Source: Rhizobium sp. S152
GTDB lineage: Bacteria; Pseudomonadota; Alphaproteobacteria; Rhizobiales; Rhizobiaceae
Assembly (NCBI RefSeq): GCF_030380735.1
Contig: NZ_JAUDRZ010000004.1
Span: 248,001-312,000, forward strand
Direction: 5' to 3'
Length of the DNA stretch: 64,000 bases
Both the position numbers and the translations under genes were made by a program. Each line of letters starts with the position of its first letter. Position 1 is the first letter of the stretch. Of the stretch, positions 22,058 to 30,730 are shown in pieces. The notes below the pieces were generated by a model. That model was not told the DNA's origin. It made no database searches and saw only the letters and a list, made by a program, of their open reading frames with translations.

Positions 22058-22211
22058 GAAACTGGCGTCCGGCATTCCTAGAATTCGTTACCCGAACGTA
22101 AAGCCTTGTGGTTAATCAATCGTTTCGGCCGGATCACGCCTATTGCTCCGGATGATGCTGACAGCGGGTGGAGCCGATGGACTTGCGGCAGGAAAACCGG
22201 TAGGCAGGGGC

Positions 22212-23207
22212 ATGAACAGAAGAGCTGCAAATCTCATCGAAAACGGCGTTCTCGCTTCCGCCAAGCGCACTGTCCGTACCGAGAAACGAGCCCTGGAAGC
22301 GCTGGAGCTTGCCTTCGACGATGGCCTTGCCGGGCCGTTCCTGCGGGCCGTCGAGACGATCTCTGCCATATCAGGCCGGGTGGTGGTGACGGGTGTCGGC
22401 AAGAGCGGCCATATCGGCGTCAAGATCGCCGCGACGCTGGCCTCCACCGGAACGCCCGCCTTCTTCGTGCATGCTGCCGAAGCCAATCACGGCGATCTCG
22501 GCATGATCGGCGCGACGGATGCCGTTATCGCTCTTTCCAAGGGTGGCGAGAGTGCGGAACTGCGCAACGTCATCGCCTATACGCGCCGCTTTTCCATCCC
22601 GCTGATTGCGTTGACCTGCGCGGAAAAATCCTCGCTCGGCAGTGCTGCCGATATCGTGCTCCTGATGCCGAACGAGGAAGAGGCCTGCCCGCACGGCCTG
22701 GCGCCGACGACCTCGACGATGCTGCAGCTGGCGCTGGGCGATGCGCTGGCGATCGCTTTGCTCGATGCACGCGGCTTCACGGCGCGTGACTTTCATGTCT
22801 TTCATCCGGGCGGCAAGCTCGGCGCGGCACTCAGCCATGTCGCCGATGTCATGCACACCGGCGATAGCGTGCCGCTGGTGGCCAGGGGCACGCCATTGCC
22901 CGAGGCGATCTCGACGCTGTCGCGCAAGCATTTCGGCTGCGTCGGCATTCTCGATGAGGATGGGCGGCTTTGCGGTATCGTGACGGAAGGCGACCTTGCG
23001 CGCAATCTGACGCGCAACCTGTCGGAACTCATCGTCGACGATATCATGACGCGCTCACCGAAAACGGTAAAGCCGAACGTGCTCGCTACCGCGGCGCTGG
23101 CCCTGCTGAACAAGCACAGCATCGGCGCGCTCATCGTCGTCGATGACGACAACAGGCCGGTCGGGCTCATTCATTTCCATGATCTGCTGAGGATCGGCGT
23201 GGCTTGA
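22212..23207 (+). CDS. kdsD: Arabinose-5-phosphate isomerase, KpsF/GutQ family
   Basis: Converts D-ribulose-5-phosphate to D-arabinose-5-phosphate, the first step to KDO for lipid A-core. The 331-residue protein has an N-terminal SIS domain (GVGKSGHIGVKIAATLASTG, then HAAEANHGDLGMI) and two C-terminal CBS domains (about 205-325). The ATG at 22212 is chosen because AGGGG precedes it and the length matches the ~328-residue family; a longer frame from 22143 starts with TTG. It is divergent from the barrel gene, a plausible envelope link. Confidence 0.92.
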   Translation: MNRRAANLIENGVLASAKRTVRTEKRALEALELAFDDGLAGPFLRAVETISAISGRVVVTGVGKSGHIGVKIAATLASTGTPAFFVHAAEANHGDLGMIGATDAVIALSKGGESAELRNVIAYTRRFSIPLIALTCAEKSSLGSAADIVLLMPNEEEACPHGLAPTTSTMLQLALGDALAIALLDARGFTARDFHVFHPGGKLGAALSHVADVMHTGDSVPLVARGTPLPEAISTLSRKHFGCVGILDEDGRLCGIVTEGDLARNLTRNLSELIVDDIMTRSPKTVKPNVLATAALALLNKHSIGALIVVDDDNRPVGLIHFHDLLRIGVA

Positions 23208-23254
23208 GCCTCGCCCTGATCCATCCTGCTTGACGCGGCTTTAGAGGTAAGCTC

Positions 23255-23710
23255 TCAAGCTTCCTCGACCGTGAGGTCGCGGCCGTTGCTCGATATGACC
23301 TTGACCCTTGCGCCGACCGGCAGATCCGGGCCGCTCACCTTCCATTGGGTGTCATCGAGCTTGATGCGGCCACGTCCTTCGACGATCGGCTCGGCGAGCG
23401 TGGCGGTGCGACCGACGAGGCTGGCGCCGCGCTGGTTGAGGAAGGGCTCGTCCGTCTCGCCGTGATCGCGTGTCAGCTTGCGGCCGATGAAGGTGGCGGC
23501 GACGGCGAAGGCGGCGAACAGGATCGCCTGCAGCTGCCAGACCCAGAAGGCGCTATCCCAGAAGAGCAGCGAGAGCGCGCCGACGGCGATTGCCGCCAGC
23601 CCGATCCAGACGAGGAAAAAGCCGGGCACCAGCATCTCGGCGGCGAGCAGCACGAGGCCGACGACCCACCAGCTCCACGGCCCCAGTTCCGACGTGATGG
23701 CAGCCAGCAT
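23255..23710 (-). CDS. NfeD-like membrane protein (short form)
   Basis: A 151-residue membrane protein with hydrophobic helices at about 12-50 and 55-75 and a C-terminal OB-fold domain (LVGRTATLAEPIVEGRGRIKLDD onward). This is the short NfeD form without the ClpP-like protease domain. NfeD proteins commonly pair with SPFH/stomatin proteins, and here the gene starts 3 bases after the stop of the stomatin-like gene, so the two should be co-transcribed and act together at the membrane. Confidence 0.88.
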   Translation of the reverse strand: MLAAITSELGPWSWWVVGLVLLAAEMLVPGFFLVWIGLAAIAVGALSLLFWDSAFWVWQLQAILFAAFAVAATFIGRKLTRDHGETDEPFLNQRGASLVGRTATLAEPIVEGRGRIKLDDTQWKVSGPDLPVGARVKVISSNGRDLTVEEA

Positions 23711-23713
23711 CGA

Positions 23714-24727
23714 TCAGCGCTCCGGGTTCGGGTTGAACGGGTTGACCTGCGGCGTCGTGCGCGGGGCCTGGACCTGACGCGGGGCAGGGGCTGCGGGCGG
23801 ATTGTCGTCGCCGCCGAAGACTTCCTTGGCGATGGCGCCGATGCCGCTCAGCGAGCCCAGAATGGCGGAGGCCTCGATCGGCATCAGCACGACCTTGGAA
23901 TTGTTGCCCGAGCCGATCGCGGTCAGCGCCTCGGTGTATTTCTGCGCCACGAAGTAGTTGATCGCCTGCACGTCGCCGGCGGCGATCGCTTCGGAAACCA
24001 TCTTGGTGGCCTTGGCTTCGGCCTCGGCCAGGCGTTCGCGCGCCTCGGCGTTGCGGAAGGCGGATTCGCGCTGGCCCTCGGCCTGCAGGATCGCCGACTG
24101 CTTGGCGCCCTCGGCGCGCAGGATCTGGGCGTTCCTCGAGCCTTCGGCTTCCAGCACCTGGGCGCGCTTCTCGCGCTCGGCCTTCATCTGGCGGGCCATG
24201 GCGTCGACGAGATCGCGCGGCGGCTGGATGTCCTTGATCTCGACGCGGGTGACCTTGATGCCCCAGGGCTGCACGGCGTCGTCGACGACGCGCAGCAGGC
24301 GATCGTTGATCGCGTCGCGGTTGGAGAGCAGTTCGTCGAGATCCATCGAGCCCATGACCGAGCGGATGTTGGTCATGGTCAGGTTGAGGATGGCGTTTTC
24401 GAGGTTGGAGACCTGATAGGCCGCCTGCGCGGCGTTGAGAATCTGGTAGAAGGCGACGGCATCGGCCGAGACGGAGGCGTTGTCGCGGGTGATGACTTCC
24501 TGCGTGGGGACGTCGAGCACCTGCTCCATCACGTTCATGCGGGCGCCGACGCGCTCGATGAAGGGGGTGATGATGTTGAGGCCGGGACCCAGCGTGCGGG
24601 TGTAGCGGCCGAAGCGCTCGACGGTGTACTGATAGCCCTGCGGGACCGTCTTGATGCCGGCGAAGAGCACCAGGATGACGAAGACCACCAGTGCGATGAC
24701 CACGATGTCGAAGCCGCCCAAAACCAT
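23714..24727 (-). CDS. qmcA: SPFH/band 7 (stomatin-like) membrane protein
   Basis: A 337-residue inner-membrane protein of the SPFH family thought to organise membrane microdomains. One N-terminal helix (about 5-27) is followed by the band 7 domain ([20 protein letters not shown] to about 190), then an Ala/Glu/Arg-rich coiled coil (about 180-265) and a Pro-rich end. The start at 24727 is set by GGGAGG six bases upstream. It forms a two-gene operon with nfeD downstream. QmcA is the best-matching characterised family name; the cellular role is not proven. Confidence 0.88.
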   Translation of the reverse strand: MVLGGFDIVVIALVVFVILVLFAGIKTVPQGYQYTVERFGRYTRTLGPGLNIITPFIERVGARMNVMEQVLDVPTQEVITRDNASVSADAVAFYQILNAAQAAYQVSNLENAILNLTMTNIRSVMGSMDLDELLSNRDAINDRLLRVVDDAVQPWGIKVTRVEIKDIQPPRDLVDAMARQMKAEREKRAQVLEAEGSRNAQILRAEGAKQSAILQAEGQRESAFRNAEARERLAEAEAKATKMVSEAIAAGDVQAINYFVAQKYTEALTAIGSGNNSKVVLMPIEASAILGSLSGIGAIAKEVFGGDDNPPAAPAPRQVQAPRTTPQVNPFNPNPER

Positions 24728-24882
24728 GAAATACCTCCCCAAAACCCGAATCGAATAGCCGCACCTTAGCCGAGACGATTTCAAAAGCCACGCTCTCAGG
24801 TCGTCGTGCAGCCTTGCCCTTCAGATATGGGAGTTCGATTGGTTCTTCACAATGCGGTCCCTTTGGCCTAGAACGCGCCTAT

Positions 24883-24913
24883 CCGGTCGCAGCCCACCCG
24901 GTCAAAACAAGGG
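24883..24913 (+). ncRNA. preQ1-I type riboswitch upstream of queC
   Basis: CCGG (24883-24886), a loop beginning TCGCAG (24887-24892), C-rich CCCAC, a second CCGG (24898-24901), then an A-rich tail AAAACAAGGG (24904-24913). The order stem, TCGCAG loop, C-rich segment, stem, A-rich tail ending in the ribosome site closely follows the preQ1-I aptamer, as I recall it from the Thermoanaerobacter tengcongensis example. The tail's AGGG is the Shine-Dalgarno of queC, 10 bases before the ATG, so preQ1 binding should hide it and block translation. The linker after the second stem strand is a few bases shorter than in that example. Confidence 0.75.
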
Positions 24914-24923
24914 ATCACACATC

Positions 24924-25631
24924 ATGAAGACTATCGTCATCTGCTCCGGCGGATTGGACTCCGTTTCGCTTGCGCACAGGATCGCCGCGGAACAGCAACT
25001 CATCGGCCTGCTCTCCTTCGATTACGGCCAGCGCCACCGCAAGGAACTCGACTATGCGGCGGCCTGCGCCATTAGGCTCGGCGTGCCGCATCAGATCATC
25101 GACATCAGGCCGATTGGCAGCCACCTCACCGGCTCGGCGCTGACCGACGATATCGACGTCCCCGACGGCCATTATGCCGAGGAGACGATGAAATCGACCG
25201 TGGTGCCGAACCGCAACGCCATCATGCTCGCCATCGCCTTTGGGCTAGCCGCCGCGCAGAAGGCGGATGCGGTCGCCGTCGCGGTGCATGGCGGTGACCA
25301 TTTCATCTATCCGGATTGCCGCCCCGGTTTCATCGACGCATTCCAGGTGATGCAGGATGCGGCCCTCGACGGCTATGCCAGCGTCCGGCTGCAGGCGCCT
25401 TATGTCAACGTCAGCAAGGCGGACATCGTGACCGATGGGGAAAAGCACGGGACGCCGTTTGCTGAGACTTGGTCCTGCTACAAGGGCGGGGCGCGCCATT
25501 GCGGGCGTTGCGGCACCTGTGTCGAGCGGCGCGAGGCGTTTCATCTCGCCGGCGTGACCGATCCCACTGAATACGACGATCCCGATTTCTGGAAAGCGGC
25601 GACCTCGGGCTTTGCGGCCACGGAGGTGTAG
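24924..25631 (+). CDS. queC: 7-cyano-7-deazaguanine synthase
   Basis: ATP-dependent enzyme that converts carboxydeazaguanine to preQ0 in queuosine synthesis. The 235-residue protein has the N-terminal PP-loop ICSGGLDSV and a C-terminal four-Cys zinc site (CYKGGARHCGRCGTC). The ATG at 24924 gives the usual family start MKTIVICSGG; an upstream in-frame ATG at 24852 would run through the riboswitch and is rejected. It is the first gene of queCDE. Confidence 0.97.
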   Translation: MKTIVICSGGLDSVSLAHRIAAEQQLIGLLSFDYGQRHRKELDYAAACAIRLGVPHQIIDIRPIGSHLTGSALTDDIDVPDGHYAEETMKSTVVPNRNAIMLAIAFGLAAAQKADAVAVAVHGGDHFIYPDCRPGFIDAFQVMQDAALDGYASVRLQAPYVNVSKADIVTDGEKHGTPFAETWSCYKGGARHCGRCGTCVERREAFHLAGVTDPTEYDDPDFWKAATSGFAATEV

Positions 25632-25635
25632 GCTC

Positions 25636-25992
25636 GTGTTCCGCATCACCAAGGAATTCCACTTCTCCGCCTCGCACCAGCTGTCGCATCTGCCCTGTGA
25701 TCACCAGTGCGCGCGGCTGCATGGGCATAACTATATCGTCGTCGTCGAGCTTGCGGCTTCAGAGCTCAATGCGGACGGCTTCGTGCGCGACTATCACGAG
25801 CTGTCGCCGCTGAAGCGCTATATCGACGAGCGCTTCGATCACCGGCATCTGAACGAGGTGCTTGGTCATGATCGTGTCACGTCGGAATATCTCGCCAAGC
25901 ATTTCTACGACTGGTGCAAGGCGATCCTGCCGGAGACGTCGGCCGTTCGGGTCAGCGAGACGCCGAAGACGTGGGCGGAGTATCGGCCATGA
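25636..25992 (+). CDS. queD: 6-carboxy-5,6,7,8-tetrahydropterin synthase
   Basis: Second-step enzyme of queuosine synthesis; makes carboxytetrahydropterin from dihydroneopterin triphosphate. The 118-residue protein shows CARLHGHNY (catalytic Cys and two zinc His) and an earlier zinc His in SASHQLSHL. The start is taken as the GTG at 25636 ([14 protein letters not shown]), four bases after the queC stop, since no good ATG exists. The stop overlaps the queE ATG (ATGA). Confidence 0.94.
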   Translation: MFRITKEFHFSASHQLSHLPCDHQCARLHGHNYIVVVELAASELNADGFVRDYHELSPLKRYIDERFDHRHLNEVLGHDRVTSEYLAKHFYDWCKAILPETSAVRVSETPKTWAEYRP

Positions 25993-26720
25993 GCGCCGAT
26001 CACAAGATCCGCGTCAGCGAGATCTTCGGGCCGACGATCCAGGGTGAGGGCGTGCTGATCGGCCTGCCCACGGTGTTCGTGCGCACCGGCGGCTGCGATT
26101 ACCGCTGTTCGTGGTGCGATACGCTGCATGCCGTCGACAGCGAATACCGCGATCAGTGGACGCCGATGTCGGTGGACGAGATCTGGGCGGAGGTCGTTTC
26201 GCTCTCGGGCGGGCAGCCGCTCACCGTCTCCCTCTCCGGCGGCAACCCTGCGATCCAGCCGCTCGGGCCGCTCATTGCGCGCGGACATGGCGAGGGCTAT
26301 CGGTTCGCGCTGGAGACGCAGGGCAGTGTCGCCAGAGATTGGTTTGCCGATCTCGACACGCTGGTCTTGAGCCCGAAGCCGCCGTCGAGCGGCATGGAGA
26401 CGGACTGGGCGCTGTTCGAGGACTGTTTGCGGAAGGCCGCCGGCGGGCCTGAGATCGCGCTGAAGATCGTCGTGTTCGATGAGCGGGATTATCGATATGC
26501 GCGGGAGGCTTCCGCGCGGTATCCGGATCTGCCGGTTTACCTGCAGCCCGGAAACCACACGCCGCCGCCTGCCGATGACGATGATGCCAGGATCGATATC
26601 GATGGGATCATGGAGCGGATGTTGTGGCTGGTGGGGAAGGTGACCGAGGATCGGTGGTTTTCGGCGCGGGTGTTGCCGCAACTGCATGTGTTGTTGTGGG
26701 GGAACCGGCGGGGGGTGTGA
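25989..26720 (+). CDS. queE: 7-carboxy-7-deazaguanine synthase (radical SAM)
   Basis: Radical SAM enzyme that rearranges carboxytetrahydropterin to 7-carboxy-7-deazaguanine, the substrate of QueC. The 243-residue protein has the N-terminal [11 protein letters not shown] motif and the 4Fe-4S motif CDYRCSWCD (CX3CX2C). Its ATG overlaps the queD stop by four bases, so queCDE is one translationally coupled operon under the preQ1 riboswitch. FolE-type GTP cyclohydrolase and QueF are not in the window. Confidence 0.95.
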   Translation: MSADHKIRVSEIFGPTIQGEGVLIGLPTVFVRTGGCDYRCSWCDTLHAVDSEYRDQWTPMSVDEIWAEVVSLSGGQPLTVSLSGGNPAIQPLGPLIARGHGEGYRFALETQGSVARDWFADLDTLVLSPKPPSSGMETDWALFEDCLRKAAGGPEIALKIVVFDERDYRYAREASARYPDLPVYLQPGNHTPPPADDDDARIDIDGIMERMLWLVGKVTEDRWFSARVLPQLHVLLWGNRRGV

Positions 26721-26722
26721 GT

Positions 26723-26750
26723 GGTCTTTTTGGGGCTCGATAAAAAGACC
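26723..26750. terminator. Hairpin after queE
   Basis: GGTCTTTTT (26723-26731) pairs perfectly with AAAAAGACC (26742-26750) around a 10-base loop, starting two bases after the queE stop. No T-tract follows on the + strand, so it may protect the 3' end rather than terminate. Confidence 0.5.
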
Positions 26751-26878
26751 CCTCCCAACCCTCCCCACAAGGGGGAGGGCTTAACCTAGCCTCGCCCTCG
26801 GTGCGCAATTGAGGCAGTCGAGTGCCGCGGGTCTTCTCCCCCCTTGTGGGGGAGATGGCCGGCAGGCCAGAGGGGGTG
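26747..26878. repeat. RIME-like palindromic intergenic repeat, copy 1
   Basis: A block with two C-rich/G-rich hairpin halves: CCTCCCCACAAGGGGGAGG near 26758-26778, and TCTCCCCCCTTGTGGGGGAG near 26835-26854 followed by GATGGCCGGCAGGCCAGAGG. The right half matches the right half of the element at 50611-50760 with few changes. This is the type of rhizobial intergenic mosaic element known as RIME; the family name is from general knowledge. Confidence 0.65.
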
Positions 26879-26902
26879 TTGCTGGTCGCAGCGTAACTTA
26901 TC

Positions 26903-27940
26903 TCAAACCCACCCCAACAATTCCCGCCGCACCACCTTCTCCAGCACCGCCATTCCATCCTCGCTGTCGTTCAGACACGGAATATGCGCGAACTTCTCGC
27001 CGCCGTTCTCATGGAACGAATGTGCCGCCTGCTCGGCGATCTCTTCCAACGTCTCCAGACAGTCGGAGACGAAGCCGGGGTTCAGCACCGCGATCTTCTT
27101 CACGCCGTCCTTGGCGAGCTGCTCCACCGTCTTGTCGGTATAGGGCTGCAGCCATTCCTCCGGGCCGAAGCGGGACTGGAAGGTGATCATGAACTGGTCC
27201 TTCGACAGGCCAAGCTTTTCGCGCAGCAGGCGGCCGGTCTTCTGGCACTGGCAGTAGTAGGGGTCGCCCTTCTGGAAGTAGGACATGGGGATGCCGTGGA
27301 AGGAGGCGATGATCTTTTCCGGTTGCCAGTCCAGCGTCGACAGATGCCGGGTGATCGAGTTGGCGAGCGCCTCGATGTAGGTGTCGTCGTCGTGGTAATC
27401 GGGCACGGTGCGCAGCGCCGGCTGCCAGCGCATCTTCAACAATTGCTGGAAGGCCTTGTCGTTGACCGTCGCGGTGGTGGCGGCTGCATATTGCGGATAG
27501 AGGGGGAACAGGACGATACGATCGCAGCCGTCGTCCTTCAGCGCCTGGATGCGCGAGGCGATCGATGGCGTGCCATAGCGCATGGCCCAGTCGACCTTGA
27601 CGTTCGGCAAGTCCTTCAACCGCTCGGCCATCAGCTCGGACTGGCTGCGGGTGTAGGTGCGCAGGTAGCTTTCGTCCTTCTCCTTGTTCCAGATCAGCTC
27701 ATAGGCCTTGCCGACCTTGCCCGGGCGGGTGTTCAGGACGATGCCGAAGAGGATCGGATACCACTTCCACGGCGACCATTCGATGACGCGTTTGTCGGTC
27801 AGGAATTCCTTGAGATAGCGGCGCATCGAGATGTAGTCGGTACCATCAGGCGTGCCGAGATTGACGAGCAGGACGCCCACTTTGCCATAGTTCACCTGCG
27901 GGTGGTTCGCCGGATGGTGCGTGGTATCAACGGTCGTCAT
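26903..27940 (-). CDS. hemH: Ferrochelatase
   Basis: Last enzyme of protohaem synthesis; inserts Fe2+ into protoporphyrin IX. The 345-residue protein has the N-terminal GVLLVNLGTPDG motif and the active-site His in ASFHGIPMSYFQKGDPYYCQC-like sequence (about residues 215-235), with a late FVSDCLETLEEI segment. It stands alone on the minus strand between the repeat and the nucleotidase gene, which ends at its own hairpin upstream. Confidence 0.96.
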   Translation of the reverse strand: MTTVDTTHHPANHPQVNYGKVGVLLVNLGTPDGTDYISMRRYLKEFLTDKRVIEWSPWKWYPILFGIVLNTRPGKVGKAYELIWNKEKDESYLRTYTRSQSELMAERLKDLPNVKVDWAMRYGTPSIASRIQALKDDGCDRIVLFPLYPQYAAATTATVNDKAFQQLLKMRWQPALRTVPDYHDDDTYIEALANSITRHLSTLDWQPEKIIASFHGIPMSYFQKGDPYYCQCQKTGRLLREKLGLSKDQFMITFQSRFGPEEWLQPYTDKTVEQLAKDGVKKIAVLNPGFVSDCLETLEEIAEQAAHSFHENGGEKFAHIPCLNDSEDGMAVLEKVVRRELLGWV

Positions 27941-28011
27941 TCAAACCTCAGGTCAGCTGCTCGACCGCTCATACGCGGACGAGATCGAATGGTTCACCCT
28001 ATAGGAACAAA

Positions 28012-28039
28012 AGCCGGCCCGGGAAACCCCGGACCGGCT
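28012..28039 (-). terminator. Terminator after the 5'-nucleotidase gene
   Basis: On the minus strand AGCCGG, one mismatch, then CCGGG pair back across a short loop and are followed by TTTTG, about 45 bases after the nucleotidase stop. Confidence 0.75.
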
Positions 28040-28083
28040 CGCGTCATTGGGACAAATCGTCTTACTTCCGTGCTGCCGGAAGC

Positions 28084-29991
28084 TTACTTGGACGGGATCT
28101 GCAGCTCCTTGCCGATGGTCAGGTGGCGCGGCGTCGGCTTGCCGTTGGCCTCGGAAATCTTCCTCCAGAGCGTGCCGTCGCCATAGAACTGCTTGGCGAG
28201 ATCCCACAGCGTGTCGCCCGATGCGATGACGTGGGTGGTCGGCGTGTTCGGGGCGAGAGCTGGGGCTTCCGTGGACGGTGCCGTTGCCGCCGGGGCGGCG
28301 GGAGCGGGCGGTGCTTCCGGGGTGGCCGGTGCCGATGGTGCAGCGGGCGCGTCCGATGCCGTCGGTGCAGGCGCTGCGGCCGAAGCGGCGACCTCAGTTA
28401 CGCGTCCATCCGTGTAGGGCTTGTAGGGCGAATGGGCGGCAATGAAGTCTGCCGTGACGTCGGCGAGATCGGGGCCGAAGTCATAGGCGTTCTTGCCCGC
28501 TGTCGCGAAGATGGAATAACCGTCGCCGCCAGCGCGCATGTAGTTATTGGTGACCACGCCGTAGGTCTTGGCATCGTCGAGCGGCGCAAAGTTGTCGCCG
28601 TCCTTGACGTCTGCGGAGACGACACGGCTGCCTGGCGGCTTCGACTTGTCGAAGCTGTACTTCATGCCTGCCACCTGCGGGAAGCGGCCCGCGCCTTCCT
28701 CGATCTGGCTGAGGCCGTTCTCCAGTGCCTTGCGGATATCGGCGCCAGTCAGCTGGAACGTTGCGAGCGTATTCTGGAAGGGCAGCACGGTGACGACTTC
28801 GCCCTGGGTGACGTCGCCGCCGTCGATCGAAGAGCGCAGGCCGCCGCCGTTCTGGATGGCGATCTGCATGCCCTGGCTCTTGCCGCGATCGAGCATGGCG
28901 TCGGCGACGAGGTTGCCCATCGAGCATTCCTCGACGCGGCAGACCTTGCGATCGCCTTCGATCGGGCCCTCGGAGGAGCCGATGACCTTCTTGCGCAGGT
29001 CTTCGATCGGCTTGGCGAGCTCGGTGATGCGAGCGGCGATTTCGGGATCCGGCTTGAAGGAACTGTCGATCAGGATGGGATCGCCCTTGGCTTCCTTGAT
29101 CACGCCGTTGTCGTCGAAGGTGATCACGACATCGCCGAGATACTTGCTGTAGGAGGCGGCGGTGACGACAGGGACCTTATAGCCACCGGGATTGTCGACC
29201 ATGGTTGGGTAGGGGCCTTCGGCCTTCGGATCGGTGTTCGACAGGAACGTGTGCGAGTGTCCACCGACGACCACATCGACATCGGGGATCTTGGCGATGG
29301 CGGAGAGGTCCCTGGTGTAACCGACATGGGTCAGCGCGATGATCTTGTTGACGCCCTCGGCCTTGAGCTTGGCGGCTTCCTTGGTAATGGCCGCGACATC
29401 GTCGGTAAACTTGATGTTCGGACCGGGGGAGGCAAGCTCCGGTGTCTCGGTGGTGACGACGCCGATGATGCCGATCTTCTGGCCGCCGATATCGAGCACG
29501 ACCGAGGGTTCCGGCTTCTTCTTGATCGTCGAGGCGTCAGAGATCTCCACATTGGCGGCGGTGACGGGGAAGGCGACCTTGTCCATGAACGGCGCCAGCG
29601 CCTTTTCGCCGTCGTCGAACTCATGGTTGCCGAGCGTCATGGCGTCGAACTTGATCGCGTTGACCATCTCCAGTTCGGCCGTGCCCTTGTAGGTCGAATA
29701 GAACAGCGACCCCTGGAAATTGTCGCCGGCGTTCAGCGTCAAGACGTTCTGGCCGGCCAATGCCGCGCGGCGCTGGTCGATCGCGGTCTTCAGGCGGGCG
29801 GCGCCGCCGAAGCATTCGTTCTTGCCTTCTTCCTCGGCCGAGCAGGTGGAATCGAACTTGTTGATCGATTCAATGCGGGAGTGGAAATCGTTGATGTGCA
29901 AAATATTGAGCTGGTAATCGGCAAAGGCGGCGCTGCTCGACAGCGCCAATACGGACGCGGTCAGCAGACCGAATTGAAACGATTTCGTCAT
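28084..29991 (-). CDS. Exported 5'-nucleotidase/cyclic phosphodiesterase with C-terminal LysM domain
   Basis: Periplasmic nucleotide hydrolase of the UshA/5'-nucleotidase family (635 residues), which frees nucleosides and phosphate from nucleotides. A signal peptide (about 1-24, SSAAFA-DY) is followed by the metallophosphatase domain with NDFHSRI, LNAGDNFQGS, TLGNHEFDDG and GGHSHTF metal-binding motifs. The C-terminal substrate domain contains NGGGLRSS. A Pro/Ala-rich linker of about 50 residues leads to a LysM domain in the last ~48 residues (HVIASGDTLWDLAKQFYGDG). The LysM fusion, uncommon among UshA-type enzymes, would tether it to peptidoglycan. Confidence 0.9.
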   Translation of the reverse strand: MTKSFQFGLLTASVLALSSSAAFADYQLNILHINDFHSRIESINKFDSTCSAEEEGKNECFGGAARLKTAIDQRRAALAGQNVLTLNAGDNFQGSLFYSTYKGTAELEMVNAIKFDAMTLGNHEFDDGEKALAPFMDKVAFPVTAANVEISDASTIKKKPEPSVVLDIGGQKIGIIGVVTTETPELASPGPNIKFTDDVAAITKEAAKLKAEGVNKIIALTHVGYTRDLSAIAKIPDVDVVVGGHSHTFLSNTDPKAEGPYPTMVDNPGGYKVPVVTAASYSKYLGDVVITFDDNGVIKEAKGDPILIDSSFKPDPEIAARITELAKPIEDLRKKVIGSSEGPIEGDRKVCRVEECSMGNLVADAMLDRGKSQGMQIAIQNGGGLRSSIDGGDVTQGEVVTVLPFQNTLATFQLTGADIRKALENGLSQIEEGAGRFPQVAGMKYSFDKSKPPGSRVVSADVKDGDNFAPLDDAKTYGVVTNNYMRAGGDGYSIFATAGKNAYDFGPDLADVTADFIAAHSPYKPYTDGRVTEVAASAAAPAPTASDAPAAPSAPATPEAPPAPAAPAATAPSTEAPALAPNTPTTHVIASGDTLWDLAKQFYGDGTLWRKISEANGKPTPRHLTIGKELQIPSK

Positions 29992-30141
29992 CCTGTTCTC
30001 CTGGTTTTACTGGCGGAGCCCGGACCAGACCACCGGTCCCCCATGCCTCGCCGTCCCTGCACGATCGATGGTTTCATCAACCAATAATGGCCGCAAGAGA
30101 AAAACCTGTGACAAGGGGGCGCCATTCCAAGAGCGGTAAAC

Positions 30142-30168
30142 AAAAAAAGCTCCCGCTAGGGGAGCTTT
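30142..30168 (-). terminator. Terminator after omp10
   Basis: AAAGCTCCC (30146-30154) pairs with GGGAGCTTT (30160-30168); on the minus strand the stem runs into seven T residues, a classic intrinsic terminator 24 bases past the omp10 stop. Confidence 0.92.
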
Positions 30169-30191
30169 GATCGAAGGCGCTGAAGCGGCGC

Positions 30192-30560
30192 TTACATGTG
30201 GCGCGTGAGGCTGAACTGCGATCCGCTGTCGGAGGTGCAGTTGAGCTGGCTCTGGGTGACCAGGGCGCAATTGACCTTGGACTGCGTCTTGCGCACCAGC
30301 GAGGTCATGTTGATCTCGACCACCGTCGGGGAGGTGTTGATGTAGGTGCCAGACGCCAGCATCTGGTTGCTGTCTGTCGTGCGGGTCGTGAAGGTGCCGG
30401 CCTGGAAGGTGGAGATGATACCGTTCGGATCGGCCCAGGAGCCTTCGACACCAACGGGCGCCGGCCGCGCGGCGACGGGCATCGGCCCCGGCGACTGCGA
30501 AACGCAGGCCGACAAGGCGGCAGAGGCGGACGCGATCACGAGGAGGATTTTGAGCTTCAT
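30192..30560 (-). CDS. omp10: Omp10-like outer-membrane lipoprotein
   Basis: A 122-residue lipoprotein resembling Brucella Omp10. The signal peptide ends in the lipobox LSAC (Cys19). The mature part contains VEGSWADPNGI, TFTTRTTDSNQ, VEINMTSLVRKTQSKVNCAL and a terminal FSLTR, all recalled as close matches to Brucella Omp10, including the Cys pair. It stands alone with its own terminator and should sit in the outer membrane. Its function is not established beyond envelope integrity in Brucella. Confidence 0.85.
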   Translation of the reverse strand: MKLKILLVIASASAALSACVSQSPGPMPVAARPAPVGVEGSWADPNGIISTFQAGTFTTRTTDSNQMLASGTYINTSPTVVEINMTSLVRKTQSKVNCALVTQSQLNCTSDSGSQFSLTRHM

Positions 30561-30680
30561 AAGATTCTCCCGGAAAATTCAGGCCGAAAAGATACGTTTG
30601 GTTAAGGAACACATGGCGCGGGCTTTCCGGGAAGGCAAGGCTTCTCTGGCATCCGCGGGAATTTATACAGCCGGCGTTAC

Positions 30681-30711
30681 AAAAATGCCCGCCTTTCGGC
30701 GGGCATTTTTG
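30681..30711 (-). terminator. Terminator after homospermidine synthase
   Basis: AAAAATGCCCGCC and GGCGGGCATTTTT form a long stem with a TTTC loop; T-tracts on both strands. It lies 20 bases past the hss stop and can also block read-through from upstream. Confidence 0.92.
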
Positions 30712-30730
30712 GATGTGGTTCATTCAACGA

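Noticed and set aside
24852..24923. ATG-initiated extension of queC
   Set aside because: It would translate the riboswitch; the conserved QueC start is the ATG at 24924.
28123..30087. A 654-codon + strand frame opposite the 5'-nucleotidase
   Set aside because: Shadow frame; the minus-strand protein has full catalytic motifs and a signal peptide.
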